Positions 1 through 9,984 of a stretch of DNA of 64,000 nucleotides are shown here, one piece after another. Below the pieces are notes generated by a model. That model was not told the origin of the DNA, ran no database searches, and saw nothing but the letters and a program-made list of their open reading frames with translations. The DNA comes from Pseudarthrobacter sp. NIBRBAC000502772 (lineage in GTDB: Bacteria > Actinomycetota > Actinomycetes > Actinomycetales > Micrococcaceae), in assembly GCF_006517235.1 (NCBI RefSeq), contig NZ_CP041188.1, positions 1,054,001-1,118,000 of the forward strand, written 5' to 3'. The translations under genes were made by a program, and so were the position numbers. Position 1 is the first letter of the stretch. Each line of letters begins with the position of its first letter.

Positions 1-620
1 ACCAGATGGGATATCTCGGCCCCAAGGGAGAAGACGCGCGGATCCGGGCCGAGGGCGTGGAACGCTTCAGGCAGCGCGTTTCCGGACTGCGTCCTGACCT
101 GGCTGACCGGGTGGATTCGATTCGGTCCCTGGAGGACCTGCACTGGCTGGATGTGCGGCTGGACCGGCTGCGGCGCTGGTACGTGGACGGGCTGTTGTGC
201 ATTGGCGACGCTGCCCATGCCATGTCCCCGGTGGGTGGCGTGGGCATCAACCTTGCCATCCAGGATGCGGTAGCGGCAGCGGGCCGGTTGGCGCCGGCAC
301 TGCTCCGGGGGCACGTATCCGTGCAGGATCTCGCCGGAGTGGAACGGAGGCGCAGGATGCCCACCGTGGTTGTCCAGACGGTGCAGCGCATGCTGCACCG
401 CGCAGTGTTCGTCCCATTGTTCGCCGGAAGGAGGACGGAGCCCCCGCGGGCCCTGCTGTTTGTCGTCCGGCACGCCCCGATGGTCCGGCGGCTGATGCCG
501 CGGCTCATCGCGTTCGGACCCCGCCCGGAACATGCACCGTCCTTCGCCCGCCCCGTTCAGCAGCAGCAAGCAGCAAAGCCGCCCGGTTTGGCGCGCCGTC
601 ACAAATCGGGGAACCACTAA
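1..620 (+). CDS. FAD-dependent monooxygenase, C-terminal part (cut by window edge)
   Basis: The reading frame is open from the left edge and stops at 618-620, so only about the last 206 residues are present. Near 200-270 it encodes IGDAAHAMSPVGGVGINLAI, the GD-motif that binds the FAD ribityl/pyrophosphate in PHBH-type aromatic hydroxylases (FAD_binding_3, PF01494), here in its DAAH form. The N-terminal GxGxxG and DG motifs lie outside the window. By family it would use FAD and NAD(P)H to hydroxylate a small organic substrate; the substrate cannot be told. It ends 10 nt before pyrE on the same strand, but pyrE seems to have its own promoter. Confidence 0.8.
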   Translation, partial: QMGYLGPKGEDARIRAEGVERFRQRVSGLRPDLADRVDSIRSLEDLHWLDVRLDRLRRWYVDGLLCIGDAAHAMSPVGGVGINLAIQDAVAAAGRLAPALLRGHVSVQDLAGVERRRRMPTVVVQTVQRMLHRAVFVPLFAGRRTEPPRALLFVVRHAPMVRRLMPRLIAFGPRPEHAPSFARPVQQQQAAKPPGLARRHKSGNH

Positions 621-623
621 ACT
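618..623 (+). promoter_or_regulatory. Candidate -10 element for a leaderless pyrE transcript
   Basis: TAAACT overlaps the stop codon of the preceding gene and ends 7 nt before the pyrE ATG at 631. No Shine-Dalgarno sequence precedes that ATG. This spacing would put the transcript start on or beside the start codon, a common arrangement in actinobacteria. No clear -35 was seen. The call rests on spacing alone. Confidence 0.35.
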
Positions 624-630
624 GGACACC

Positions 631-1203
631 ATGACTTCCCCTCTTGACGCTGCCGCTGCCCGTGCCCGCCTGCTGGAACTGATCAAGGAACTTGCCGTGG
701 TCCGTGGCAAGGTAATCCTGTCCAGCGGCGCCGAGGCCGACTACTACATCGACCTGCGCCGCATCACGCTGCACCATGAGGCCTCCAAGCTGGTGGGCCA
801 GGTCATGCTGGCGCTGACGGACGACGCCGGGATCGACTTTGAGTGCGCGGGTGGCCTGACCATGGGTGCTGACCCCGTGGGCACCGCCGTTATGCACGCT
901 GCGGTGGACGCCGGCCGCACCGTGGACGCGTTTGTGGTCCGCAAAGCCCAGAAGTCCTATGGCATGGGCCGCCAGGTTGAAGGTCCGTCGGTTGACGGCC
1001 GCAAGGTCTTGGTGCTGGAGGATACGTCCACCACAGGCGGCTCCGCCCTCACCGCTGTTGAGGGTGTCCGGAAAGCCGGCGGCAACGTGGTGGCCGTGGC
1101 CGTCATTGTGGACCGGGACACCGGTGCCAAGGAAAAGATCGAAGCCGAGACCGGCGTGCCCTACCTGTTCGCCTTCGGCAAGGACGAGCTGGGCCTCTCC
1201 TAG
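631..1203 (+). CDS. pyrE: Orotate phosphoribosyltransferase
   Basis: 190 aa. Transfers the phosphoribosyl group of PRPP to orotate to give OMP, the fifth step of UMP synthesis, in the cytoplasm. The PRPP-binding motif VLVLEDTSTTGGSAL lies at about residues 128-142, and the catalytic-loop region with conserved Lys/Arg (FVVRKAQKSYGMGRQVEG) lies just before it. GGLTMGADPV matches the orotate-binding loop of type I phosphoribosyltransferases. Length is normal. ATG 631 is chosen because homology begins there; the upstream in-frame extension from 532 lies inside the preceding gene. Other pyrimidine genes are not in this window. Confidence 0.95.
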   Translation: MTSPLDAAAARARLLELIKELAVVRGKVILSSGAEADYYIDLRRITLHHEASKLVGQVMLALTDDAGIDFECAGGLTMGADPVGTAVMHAAVDAGRTVDAFVVRKAQKSYGMGRQVEGPSVDGRKVLVLEDTSTTGGSALTAVEGVRKAGGNVVAVAVIVDRDTGAKEKIEAETGVPYLFAFGKDELGLS

Positions 1204-1273
1204 CGGGTTCACGCCAGGGGTTTCACGGCCCCGGGGTTGCAGCGGCGGCTTCCGCTGTGGCTACGGTAGAGGT

Positions 1274-2314
1274 GTGCCGTACAGGGGGGAAGCAGATCCG
1301 CAGGAACAGCCAGGAGCTCATCAAGCCCGGCTGCTGGCCAATGCCGCCGCACTCAAGCGGTTTTCGCGCCGCGGGTTCCTGGCCGGCACGGGCGCCTCGG
1401 CCCTGCTGGCGGCGGACATGCTGGTCACCCGCCATGTCCAGGCGGAGCGGCAGGTCAACCGGATACTGCAGGTCGCGGACGACTTCGCCGACGCCTACTA
1501 CCCGAACGCCAGCTGGTTCCTCTTCCCCGGCTACAAAACAAGCTGGGAAGAGGCGCTCTGGATCCTGAACGCAATGCGTGGTGCGCTGAACAAGCGCGGC
1601 CAGCTGGCTGCCGTCGGCTATTCCAACCTAGGGCTGGACATCGACGAGGTGGTGATCGCCGTCATCGAACATGTCCGGGCGAAAAAGCTGACCAAGCTTT
1701 TTTTCTACGGCCACAGCTTCGGCGGCATGGTGGCCACCCAGGTGGCCGCGCGGCTCAGGGAATTCCACGGCGTGGAGGTTGACTTCATCCTGCTGGACTC
1801 CAGTCCCTACAGCCGGAGCGACGTGCTGGACGAGAGCTGGTTCGACGGCGTGGTGTTCCTGTATGAGAGCGGCTTCCGGGTCCCGTCCGTGGTCCGTGGC
1901 AGCTACGAACTGGGGGAGCGCGTCATCCACAAGGACGAGCGGACCTGGCGGCAGATCCTGGACCAGACCATGGAGCAGCTGTCGCCGATCGCCCCGTCCA
2001 GTGTGCTCATCCAGTCCGAGTCGGCCTACATCTACCACTTCGACGGAAACCGGTTTGTGGACAAGCTCGGCGCCACGCGGATGGCGTACATCGGCAACCC
2101 GAAGGACCGCACAGTCCGGTACCAGACGGCCAAGGACGCGTGGTCGGCAGCGTTCCAACCCCACATGGTCTCGATGGACCTGCAAACGGACGGTGCCCTG
2201 CCGGCGCACGCGAGCCCGGGCTGGAATCCGCTCATCTACCGGCCCATCGTGGAGCGGCTCATGGACGACTTTTTTCCGCTGCCCCGCGGCGGCTCGAAGG
2301 TGACGGTCTTCTAG
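1274..2314 (+). CDS. Tat-exported alpha/beta-hydrolase fold protein
   Basis: 346 aa from GTG 1274. Residues 31-45 (SRRGFLAGTGASALL) form a twin-arginine signal, so the protein is probably exported folded. The body has alpha/beta-hydrolase features: KLFFYGHSFGGMVATQ, with Ser148 as likely nucleophile in GHSFGG. A C-terminal His in FQPHMVSMD and an Asp further upstream are candidates to complete the triad. No catalytic specificity can be read. Its stop overlaps the stop of the convergent phosphatase gene at the shared CTAG (2311-2314). An upstream in-frame extension to 866 overlaps pyrE and was not used. Confidence 0.7.
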   Translation: MPYRGEADPQEQPGAHQARLLANAAALKRFSRRGFLAGTGASALLAADMLVTRHVQAERQVNRILQVADDFADAYYPNASWFLFPGYKTSWEEALWILNAMRGALNKRGQLAAVGYSNLGLDIDEVVIAVIEHVRAKKLTKLFFYGHSFGGMVATQVAARLREFHGVEVDFILLDSSPYSRSDVLDESWFDGVVFLYESGFRVPSVVRGSYELGERVIHKDERTWRQILDQTMEQLSPIAPSSVLIQSESAYIYHFDGNRFVDKLGATRMAYIGNPKDRTVRYQTAKDAWSAAFQPHMVSMDLQTDGALPAHASPGWNPLIYRPIVERLMDDFFPLPRGGSKVTVF

Positions 2315-3141
2315 ATCTGGTTCTTCAGGTCGGCCACGGAGTTCAGCACCTGGTTGGGCCGGAACGGATAGGCGGCAATGTCTTCGCGCTGCGTAATGCC
2401 GCTGAGGACCAGGACCGTGTGCAGGCCTGCCTCCATGCCGGCGATGATGTCGGTGTCCATCCGGTCCCCGATCATGGCCGTGGTCTCGGAGTGCGCATCG
2501 ATCTGGTTCATGGCGGACCGGAACATCATGGGATTCGGCTTGCCCACAATGTACGGTTCCCGGCCGGTGGCCTTCGTGATGAGCGCGGCGATGGCGCCCG
2601 TCGCGGGCATCGGGCCGTCCTTGGACGGGCCGGTGGCGTCCGGGTTGGTGGCAATAAAGCGGGCCCCGGCCAGGATCAGGCGGATGGCCATGGTGATGGC
2701 CTCAAAGGAGTACGTACGGGTTTCGCCGAGCACCACATAGTCCGGGTCCTGGTCGGTGAGGATGAAGCCTGCCTCGTGCAGCGCCGTCGTCAGCCCTGCC
2801 TCGCCGATGGTGTAGGCGCGGTTCCCGGAGCCGGAACCCCGCACCTGGTCCTTGAGGAAGGTGGCCGTGGCCAGTGCGGACGTCCAGATGTTCTCCTCGG
2901 GGATCTCCAGCCCGGAGGCCCGGAGCCTGGCGGCCAGGTCGCGGGGCGTGAAGATCGAATTGTTCGTCAGCACCAGGAACCGCTTGGACGTGTCCACCCA
3001 GCGCTGGATCAGTTCGGCGGCCCCTGGGACGGCTTGGTTTTCGTGGACGAGTACGCCGTCCATGTCTGTCAGCCAGCATTCGATCTCCTGGCCGCTGCGG
3101 TAAACCGCCGGTGAACCCTGTACCTGGTCTGCTTCTGCCAC
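2311..3141 (-). CDS. HAD-superfamily phosphatase, NagD/PGP type
   Basis: 276 aa. HAD motif I is LTDMDGVLV with nucleophile Asp26 and general acid Asp28. Motif II is VLTNNSIFTPRDL, and motif III/IV is the Lys of VGKPNP followed by GDRMDTDIIAGMEAG. The large C2-type cap and the GKP...GDR arrangement place it in the NagD/AraL/p-nitrophenyl phosphatase group (HAD-IIA), which dephosphorylates sugar or nucleoside monophosphates; the substrate is not known. It is transcribed towards the exported hydrolase with stops overlapping, and divergently from the SpoU methyltransferase across a 52-nt gap. Confidence 0.85.
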   Translation of the reverse strand: MAEADQVQGSPAVYRSGQEIECWLTDMDGVLVHENQAVPGAAELIQRWVDTSKRFLVLTNNSIFTPRDLAARLRASGLEIPEENIWTSALATATFLKDQVRGSGSGNRAYTIGEAGLTTALHEAGFILTDQDPDYVVLGETRTYSFEAITMAIRLILAGARFIATNPDATGPSKDGPMPATGAIAALITKATGREPYIVGKPNPMMFRSAMNQIDAHSETTAMIGDRMDTDIIAGMEAGLHTVLVLSGITQREDIAAYPFRPNQVLNSVADLKNQI

Positions 3142-3193
3142 GTTTACCTCCGCCGGTGATGAATGCTCCAGTGGTCCAGTCTAGTGTTGAGGG

Positions 3194-3886
3194 GTGAAAC
3201 AAATGCCCGGAAACCCAGTCGAACCTCTTCCGATTCCAGTCGAGGAGCCAGCGCCCGGGGAGGCGCCGGAGCCAAAGGCGGAGGTCGGCGTCGGGCCCTG
3301 GGACGGTGAGCTGCCCGCTGGTGACCACTGGGATCCGGAATTGCTCGCTGACGGCGACCGCCGCAACGTGGTGGACCAGTACCGCTACTGGAAGCATGAC
3401 GCGATCGTGGCGGACCTCGATTCGAAGCGGCACAACTTCCACATCGCCATCGAAAACTGGCAGCACGACCTCAACATCGGCACCGTGGTGCGCACCGCCA
3501 ACGCGTTCCTCGCCAAGGAAGTCCACATCATCGGACGACGCCGGTGGAACAGGCGCGGGGCGATGGTCACCGACCGTTACCAGCACGTCCGCCACCACCC
3601 CACCGTGGAGGACTTTGTGGTGTGGGCGCAGGGGGAGGGGCTCGCGATCATCGGGATCGACATCTTCCCCGACTCCGTGCCCCTGGAGACGTATGAGCTG
3701 CCCAAGGACTGCGTCCTGGTGTTCGGCCAGGAAGGGCCCGGGCTGACGCCGGAGGTCCACGAGGCGGCCCTGGCCACCCTGTCCATCGAGCAGTTCGGCT
3801 CCACCCGCTCCATCAACGCCGCCTCCGCCGCCGCGATCGCCATGCACGCCTGGATCCGCCGGCACGTCTTCAGCCAGCCCGTCTGA
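3194..3886 (+). CDS. SpoU/TrmH family RNA 2'-O-methyltransferase
   Basis: 230 aa from GTG 3194. The SPOUT fold shows its three family motifs: motif 1 NIGTVVRTANAF (Asn and catalytic Arg), motif 2 VLVFGQEGPGL, and motif 3 STRSINAASAAAIAMHAW. By family it transfers a methyl group from SAM to a ribose 2'-OH of tRNA or rRNA, acting as a dimer with a trefoil knot. The first 40 or so residues are Pro/Glu-rich and probably disordered. The position and nucleotide modified cannot be predicted. Confidence 0.88.
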   Translation: MKQMPGNPVEPLPIPVEEPAPGEAPEPKAEVGVGPWDGELPAGDHWDPELLADGDRRNVVDQYRYWKHDAIVADLDSKRHNFHIAIENWQHDLNIGTVVRTANAFLAKEVHIIGRRRWNRRGAMVTDRYQHVRHHPTVEDFVVWAQGEGLAIIGIDIFPDSVPLETYELPKDCVLVFGQEGPGLTPEVHEAALATLSIEQFGSTRSINAASAAAIAMHAWIRRHVFSQPV

Positions 3887-4032
3887 CCCGCTGCAGGCGC
3901 GGCTGGCCCCGGCGTTGAATCCGAGACGAAACTATCGGTAATCTTCGCGAATCCCTAGGCCCACAAGTTACCCGCCAGTAGCATGTGGCTGGATCACACT
4001 CACTGGCGAGTGTGGCCCTGACTGGAGGTTCA

Positions 4033-5289
4033 ATGAAGCATCCTTCTGTACGCGTCTGTGCGGCCATTGTGTTGGCCGCGGTTCTCACCTTCGGTTGTGG
4101 CGCGGTGGCCCAAGCCGCTCCGGCACCTGCCCTAACGCCGGCGACGACGGCCAACCCGCTCGACTTCTACAGCACCCCCGCCTCGCTTCCGGCCAACAAC
4201 GGCGACCTGGTCCGGACGGAGCCGTCTGTCTTCTATGTCGATCCCCCCAAGACCATCCGGGCCCAGGCCTCCGTGCAGCGCATCATGTACCGGTCAGTGA
4301 ACAGTTCCGGAGCGCCTGTCGCCGTGACCGGCACAGTGCTGGTGCCGTACGCGGCCTGGACCGGGTCCGGCCCGCGTCCGCTGGTCAGCTACGCCGCCGG
4401 AACCCAGGGGCAGGGGGACCAATGCGCACCGTCCCGGGCCATGGCCACCGGCGAGGAATACGAGGGGATCTTCATTGCCGGGCTGCTGGCGCGGGGCTAC
4501 TCCGTAGCGGTGACCGACTATGAGGGTCTCGGCACGGCCGGCAGCCACACCTACATGGCGCGCGAATCGCAGGCACACGCCGTCCTCGACGCCGCCCGTG
4601 CCGCCCAGCGGTTGGGGAACCCTCAGATCGTCCCCGGCGGCCCGGTGGCGCTGGCCGGCTACTCCCAGGGCGGCGGCGCCTCTGCAGCCGCCGTCGAGCT
4701 TGCACCCCAATACGCTCCGGAATTGAACCTTAAGGGCGCGTACGCGGGGGCGGTCCCCGCTGACCTTCCCGCCGTTGGACGAAACCTCGACGGCGGCCTG
4801 TACACCGGGTTCCTGCTCTACGCGGTGACGGGCATGGGCGCCGCCGGCGGACTGGACCTGAGCCCCCACCTCAACGCCGCAGGGCGGGCGAAGCTGGCGG
4901 CGACAGACAACGAATGCACTTTGCAGTCGCTCGCCTCAAGCGGCTTCCTGAACACCGCGCAGCTCACGGTTTCGGGGCAGAAGCTGAGCTCGCTGCTGGA
5001 GCTTCCCGAGCTAGAAACCGTCGTTGCCGCACAGACGATCGGCAACGGCCGGGCGCCGCAGGTCCCCGTACTGCTCTCGCACAGCGTCCTCGATGACGTC
5101 ATCCCCTACGACCAAGGCAGGCAGCTGGCCAAGCGCTGGTGCGCCGCCGGATCGTCGGTGTATTTCGATGTCACGGCCGGGGCCACCCACATCGGCGGCT
5201 ACGCGGCCGCCATCCCGCAGGCGTTCATCTTCCTGGAGCACCGCTTCTCAAACCGGTCCGCAGTGAGCAACTGCTGGCTGTACGGCTAA
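4033..5289 (+). CDS. Secreted lipase (secretory lipase family)
   Basis: 418 aa from ATG 4033, preceded by GGAGG at about 4024. Residues 1-30 are a Sec signal peptide ending AVAQAAPAP. The mature part matches the secretory lipase family (LIP, PF03583): an alpha/beta hydrolase with nucleophile Ser211 in LAGYSQGGGAS. A likely acid Asp lies in LLSHSVLDDVIP and His in GATHIGGYAAA. Paired cysteines (QCAPS, NECTL, KRWCAAG, NCWLYG) fit a secreted, disulfide-bonded enzyme. By family it hydrolyses acylglycerols outside the cell. An extension from 3985 lacks a signal peptide at its start and was not used. Confidence 0.85.
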   Translation: MKHPSVRVCAAIVLAAVLTFGCGAVAQAAPAPALTPATTANPLDFYSTPASLPANNGDLVRTEPSVFYVDPPKTIRAQASVQRIMYRSVNSSGAPVAVTGTVLVPYAAWTGSGPRPLVSYAAGTQGQGDQCAPSRAMATGEEYEGIFIAGLLARGYSVAVTDYEGLGTAGSHTYMARESQAHAVLDAARAAQRLGNPQIVPGGPVALAGYSQGGGASAAAVELAPQYAPELNLKGAYAGAVPADLPAVGRNLDGGLYTGFLLYAVTGMGAAGGLDLSPHLNAAGRAKLAATDNECTLQSLASSGFLNTAQLTVSGQKLSSLLELPELETVVAAQTIGNGRAPQVPVLLSHSVLDDVIPYDQGRQLAKRWCAAGSSVYFDVTAGATHIGGYAAAIPQAFIFLEHRFSNRSAVSNCWLYG

Positions 5290-5335
5290 GTGTTACCGGC
5301 CCGCGTGACCCGAAACACTGCCCCTGCACAGAAAT

Positions 5336-5355
5336 GGCTAGGATGGTTGCTAGCC
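5336..5355 (+). promoter_or_regulatory. Inverted repeat with possible -10 upstream of fba
   Basis: GGCTAG (5336-5341) and CTAGCC (5350-5355) form a 6-bp inverted repeat with an 8-nt spacer, 60 nt before the fba start. TAGGAT at 5339-5344 could serve as a -10, which would put an operator-like repeat over the promoter. No convincing -35 was seen. Confidence 0.3.
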
Positions 5356-5415
5356 GTAAGAGGTCTACTCTCCAGGGTCACAACCCATAGACGAAAACTC
5401 AGCATAGGAGTCACC

Positions 5416-6435
<1,020 letters not shown>

Positions 6436-6437
6436 GA

Positions 6438-6860
6438 ATGTCCGACGAGTTCCGCAAGAACCTCATGGGCCCGGAGCCAACGCTCCTGCCTGCCGAGACC
6501 GACGTCTACGCGCAGCTGGACGCCGGCGCCGAAGCCCTGGACCTGGTGGAAAAGCACCCCACGTCGTCGCTGTTGTGGGCTGTCCTGGCGGAGGAGGCGT
6601 GGTCTGAGGGCCGCACCATCGATTCCTACGCCTACTCGCGCGTGGGCTACCACCGCGGGCTGGACTCCCTGCGCCGCAACGGCTGGCGCGGCGTGGGCCC
6701 CATCCCGTGGGAGCACGAACCCAACCGCGGCTTCCTGCGCGCGCTCTACTCGCTGGGCCGCGCGTCCGCGGCCATCGGCGAAGCCGAGGAACCGGAACGC
6801 ATCGAGAAGTTCCTTAACGACTCGGACCCGGCAGCCAAGGCAGCCATCGAGGGTAAGTAG
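6438..6860 (+). CDS. DUF3151 family protein
   Basis: 140 aa, two nucleotides after fba. It matches the actinobacterial DUF3151 family: EAWSEGRTIDSYAYSRVGYH followed by GLDSLRRNGWRG and WEHEPNRGFLRALYSLG. It looks alpha-helical and soluble, with no signal peptide. Function is not known; its conserved place behind class II aldolase suggests a link to central carbon metabolism, which is only inference. A strong terminator follows immediately. Confidence 0.8.
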   Translation: MSDEFRKNLMGPEPTLLPAETDVYAQLDAGAEALDLVEKHPTSSLLWAVLAEEAWSEGRTIDSYAYSRVGYHRGLDSLRRNGWRGVGPIPWEHEPNRGFLRALYSLGRASAAIGEAEEPERIEKFLNDSDPAAKAAIEGK

Positions 6861-6867
6861 TAGAAGA

Positions 6868-6915
6868 ACGACGGCGGGCGGTCACCTTTTCAGAAAGGTG
6901 GCCGCCCGCCGTCGT
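6868..6915. terminator. Intrinsic terminator, bidirectional, copy 1 of a repeated hairpin
   Basis: A 48-nt near-perfect hairpin begins 8 nt after the DUF3151 stop. The arms start ACGACGGCGGGCGGTCACC and end with its complement carrying one G:U-type change; the loop is TTTTCAGAAA. It lies between convergent genes (DUF3151 and the siderophore ABC ATPase) and would end both transcripts. Almost the same sequence recurs at 11095-11144. Confidence 0.8.
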
Positions 6916-6941
6916 AATTTCCGGCGGTTGGGGAGCGAAAC

Positions 6942-7766
6942 CTACCCGGCCATTTCGGCATGTGCTGGCCGGCCCAGCGGGATGACCAGCGGGGTGAGCG
7001 AGACGGGGTCTTCGATGACGCGGCAGGGCAGCCCGAAGACTTCCTCCACCAGTTTCTCGGTAATGACGTCGGCCGGCGCGCCCTCGGCCACTACCCGCCC
7101 GTCCTTCATGGCCACGATGTTGTCCGCGTAACGGCTGGCGTGGTTGAGGTCGTGGAGTACCGCCACCAAGGTATAGCCACGGGTGCGGTTCAGTTCGCGG
7201 AAAAGTTCGAGGAGCTCGATCTGGTGGGCGATGTCCAGGAACGTTGTGGGTTCATCCAGCAGGAGCAGCGGGGTTTCCTGGGCCAGCACCATGGCAACCC
7301 AGACGCGCTGCCGCTGCCCGCCGGACAACTCGTCCACCAGCGTGGCGGACAGCGCGGTCACGCCGGTCATGGCCATGGCTTCCGTTACGGCCGCCTCATC
7401 CTCCTTGCTCCACTGGCGCAGCAGCTTCTGGTGCGGAAAGCGGCCGCGGGCCACCAGCTCGGCCACGGTGATGCCGTCGGGGGAAATGGACGACTGCGGC
7501 AGCAGGCCCAACGTGCGGGCCAGTTCCTTGGCGGGGATGGCGGAGATGGAGCGGCCGTCGAGGACCACCTCGCCGGCGTGCGGCTTGATCAGGCGGGCCA
7601 GGGTTTTCAGCAGCGTCGACTTGCCGCAGGCATTCGGTCCCACGATGACGGTGAAGCGGCCGTCGGGGATGGCGAGGGAAAGTTCCCTGCTGACGATTTT
7701 CCGGTCGTACCCTGCACTGAGCCCGCGGGCCTGCAGTTGCGCGGGAGCCTTGGTGGAGATGCTCAC
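6942..7766 (-). CDS. Siderophore ABC transporter, ATP-binding protein (FepC/FecE type)
   Basis: 274 aa. Walker A is GPNACGKST (the third position is Ala rather than the common Gly), Q-loop LLPQSS, signature LSGGQRQRVWVAMV, Walker B LLLLDEPTTFLD, H-loop VLHDLNHA. The FLDIAHQ stretch after Walker B is typical of ferric-siderophore, haem and B12 importers. It powers uptake through the two permeases encoded upstream on the same strand; its start overlaps the second permease by 4 nt. Iron control is expected through the IdeR-like box in front of the operon. Confidence 0.92.
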   Translation of the reverse strand: MSISTKAPAQLQARGLSAGYDRKIVSRELSLAIPDGRFTVIVGPNACGKSTLLKTLARLIKPHAGEVVLDGRSISAIPAKELARTLGLLPQSSISPDGITVAELVARGRFPHQKLLRQWSKEDEAAVTEAMAMTGVTALSATLVDELSGGQRQRVWVAMVLAQETPLLLLDEPTTFLDIAHQIELLELFRELNRTRGYTLVAVLHDLNHASRYADNIVAMKDGRVVAEGAPADVITEKLVEEVFGLPCRVIEDPVSLTPLVIPLGRPAHAEMAG

Positions 7767-8812
7767 GACTTCCTCGCTTCCCTGGCCAGCAGCCAGATGA
7801 GATAAATACCGCCGATGGATACGGTGACGACGCCCACGGGCAGTTGAATGGGCGAAAACAGGCGTTGTGCCGCGAAGTCGCTGGCTGCCAGGAGCAGCGC
7901 CCCGACCAGGGCCGACGGCAGCAGGGCGATACCGGCACTGGCGGTCATCCGGCGGGCCAGTTGCGGGGCGGCCAGCGAAACGAAGGCAATGGGACCGGCG
8001 GCTGCGGTCACGGCGGCGGTAAGTCCGACGCCGAGCACCACCAGGGCGATCCGCACCGGTTCGGCGCGAACTCCCAGTGCCCTGGCAGCGTCGTCGCCCA
8101 GTTCCAAGGTGCGCATGGAGGGCACCACGAAGACCGAGGCAAGGAGTGCGACGGCGATGACGGCTGCCGCGGGCCAGGCCTGCTCCCAGCTGATGCCGTT
8201 GAGGGACCCCGCGCCCCAGACGGCGGCGCTCATGGCCACCTCAAGCTCAGCCTGCAGCACGATCCAGTGATTGACCGAGGCCAGCACGGCGCTGACGCCG
8301 ATGCCCACGATGATCAGCCGGAAACCCTGGATGCCGCGGCGGTAAGCAAGAAGGTAGACGCCCAGGGCAGTCAACAGCCCGCCGACCAGTGCGCCGCCGG
8401 CGATCTGAATGGCACTGCCTCCCATGGTCAGGATGACCAGCAGCGCGCCTGTGTAGGCTCCGGTGTTGAATCCGATGATGTCCGGGCTGCCCAGTGGGTT
8501 GCGGGTCAGCGACTGGAAAATTCCGCCGCTCACGCCCAGTGCCGCGCCGAACAGCACCGCCATCAGGACACGCGGCAGCCGCCATTCCATAACGACGGTC
8601 TGGGCCATGCTTTCCGCTGTCCCCGTGAAGGCGCGCAGGACCTGCTCAACGCTGATCTCCAGTGCGCCGCTGGCGAGGGCCATGACAGATACCGCGATGG
8701 TGAGGAGTACCACCGGAATGCCCACGGCGACTGTCCTGCGGCTGATGCGGAGGCTGATTCCGCCGCCGGGGGTGCGGATCTGCCAGGCGGTTTTTCCGAA
8801 ATCGACGCTCAC
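7763..8812 (-). CDS. FecCD-family iron-siderophore permease (second subunit)
   Basis: 349 aa with about nine to ten hydrophobic segments. FecCD-family signatures include LPRVLMAVLFGAALGVSGG near the N-terminus, RNPLGSPDIIGFNTGA, and AGPIAFVSLAAPQLARR in the loop that contacts the ATPase. The first 30 residues are cytosolic and polar. It pairs with the upstream permease to form the membrane channel for a ferric siderophore. It overlaps both neighbours by 4 nt, so translation is probably coupled. Confidence 0.92.
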   Translation of the reverse strand: MSVDFGKTAWQIRTPGGGISLRISRRTVAVGIPVVLLTIAVSVMALASGALEISVEQVLRAFTGTAESMAQTVVMEWRLPRVLMAVLFGAALGVSGGIFQSLTRNPLGSPDIIGFNTGAYTGALLVILTMGGSAIQIAGGALVGGLLTALGVYLLAYRRGIQGFRLIIVGIGVSAVLASVNHWIVLQAELEVAMSAAVWGAGSLNGISWEQAWPAAAVIAVALLASVFVVPSMRTLELGDDAARALGVRAEPVRIALVVLGVGLTAAVTAAAGPIAFVSLAAPQLARRMTASAGIALLPSALVGALLLAASDFAAQRLFSPIQLPVGVVTVSIGGIYLIWLLAREARKS

Positions 8813-9936
8813 AGTGCACTGGCCTTCCGGCGCCGGGCGAGGGCCACCAGCACGGGCGCGCCGATGAAGGATGTCACGATGCCCACCTGGAGCTCGCCGG
8901 GTACCACTACCCGGCCCAGGACATCAGCAACCAGCAGGAGCAGTGGTGAAAGGACCAGGGTGTACGCCATGATCCAGCGCTGGTCCGGCCCGATCAGCCA
9001 GCGGGCCACATGCGGAATCATCAGGCCGATGAAGCCGATGGGGCCGGCCGCGGCGGTGGCTGCACCGCTGAGCAAGGTGATGGCGACGAGCCCCAGGATG
9101 CGGGTCCGGTTCGAGTTGGCACCCAGCGCGGTGGCCAGTTCGTCGCCCAGCGACACCGCGTTCAGGCCACGGGTGGTGACCACGGCTATCAGCAGGCCCG
9201 CCCCGATGAACGGCGCCGCCACCAGGACACCGTCCATGGACCGGCTGTCCAGCGAGCCGATGCTCCAGGACCGCAGCTGGTCGAAGGCCCGGGGGTTAAT
9301 GAGCGTCAGCCCGGAGGAAATGCCTGTCAGCACCGCCCCCAGCGCCACGCCCGCGAGGGTGATCCGCACAGGGTTCACGATGTTCCGGCCGGCGCTGCCT
9401 ATGAAGTACACAGCCGCGGCTGCCAGCACGGCGCCCCCCAGCGCGAACCACACGTATCCGCTCATTGTGGAGACGCCAAAGACGCCTACGGCTATCACAA
9501 TGGCAAAGGTCGCCCCGGCGTTAACACCCAGCACGCCCGGGTCAGCGAGCGGGTTGCGTGTGATGGCCTGGATCAGTGCGCCGGCCGCTCCCAGGGCCAT
9601 CCCGGCGATGATGCCCAGCAACGTCCGCGGCAGGCGGTTCTCCAGGATGATGGCGTGGTCCGCGGTATCCGCATAGGCAAAGAAGGCCTGCAGCACCGAC
9701 TCCAGCGGAATGGACTTGGCGCCGATGGCGAGGCTGAGCAGCGCGGCGCCGGTGAGGGCGCCAACTGCGGCCAGCAGCAGGGCCAGCCGCCAGCTGCCCC
9801 GCCGCACCGCGCCCGGGCTGGGCGGCATCTCTGCCGGGACGCCAGCCGCGGCGGTGACAGTGAAGTGCGTGCCGGCGTTCGGCCGTGATTCCCCGGGGAT
9901 GGTGTCTTGTTGCATGGGTATAGGGCGCTCCGGCAC
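8809..9936 (-). CDS. FecCD-family iron-siderophore permease (first subunit)
   Basis: 375 aa from GTG 9936, which has AAGG about 9 nt upstream; ATG 9915 is the alternative. The first 45 residues are polar, followed by multiple transmembrane helices. Family motifs are LPRTLLGIIAGMALGAAGAL, RNPLADPGVLGVNAGA and AGPIGFIGLMIPHVARW, the last being the coupling helix to the ATPase. It is the promoter-proximal gene of the importer operon and is divergent from the substrate-binding lipoprotein across 66 nt. Confidence 0.92.
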   Translation of the reverse strand: MPERPIPMQQDTIPGESRPNAGTHFTVTAAAGVPAEMPPSPGAVRRGSWRLALLLAAVGALTGAALLSLAIGAKSIPLESVLQAFFAYADTADHAIILENRLPRTLLGIIAGMALGAAGALIQAITRNPLADPGVLGVNAGATFAIVIAVGVFGVSTMSGYVWFALGGAVLAAAAVYFIGSAGRNIVNPVRITLAGVALGAVLTGISSGLTLINPRAFDQLRSWSIGSLDSRSMDGVLVAAPFIGAGLLIAVVTTRGLNAVSLGDELATALGANSNRTRILGLVAITLLSGAATAAAGPIGFIGLMIPHVARWLIGPDQRWIMAYTLVLSPLLLLVADVLGRVVVPGELQVGIVTSFIGAPVLVALARRRKASAL

Positions 9937-9984
9937 GGGTTGGGGACCTTCCGGGCAGCACCCGGATCAAGGATCACATTCTAA

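Noticed and set aside
7844..9676. A 610-codon plus-strand frame opposite the two FecCD permeases
   Set aside because: It crosses both permease genes and their 4-nt overlap, has no motifs, and its sequence is the mirror of conserved transport helices.
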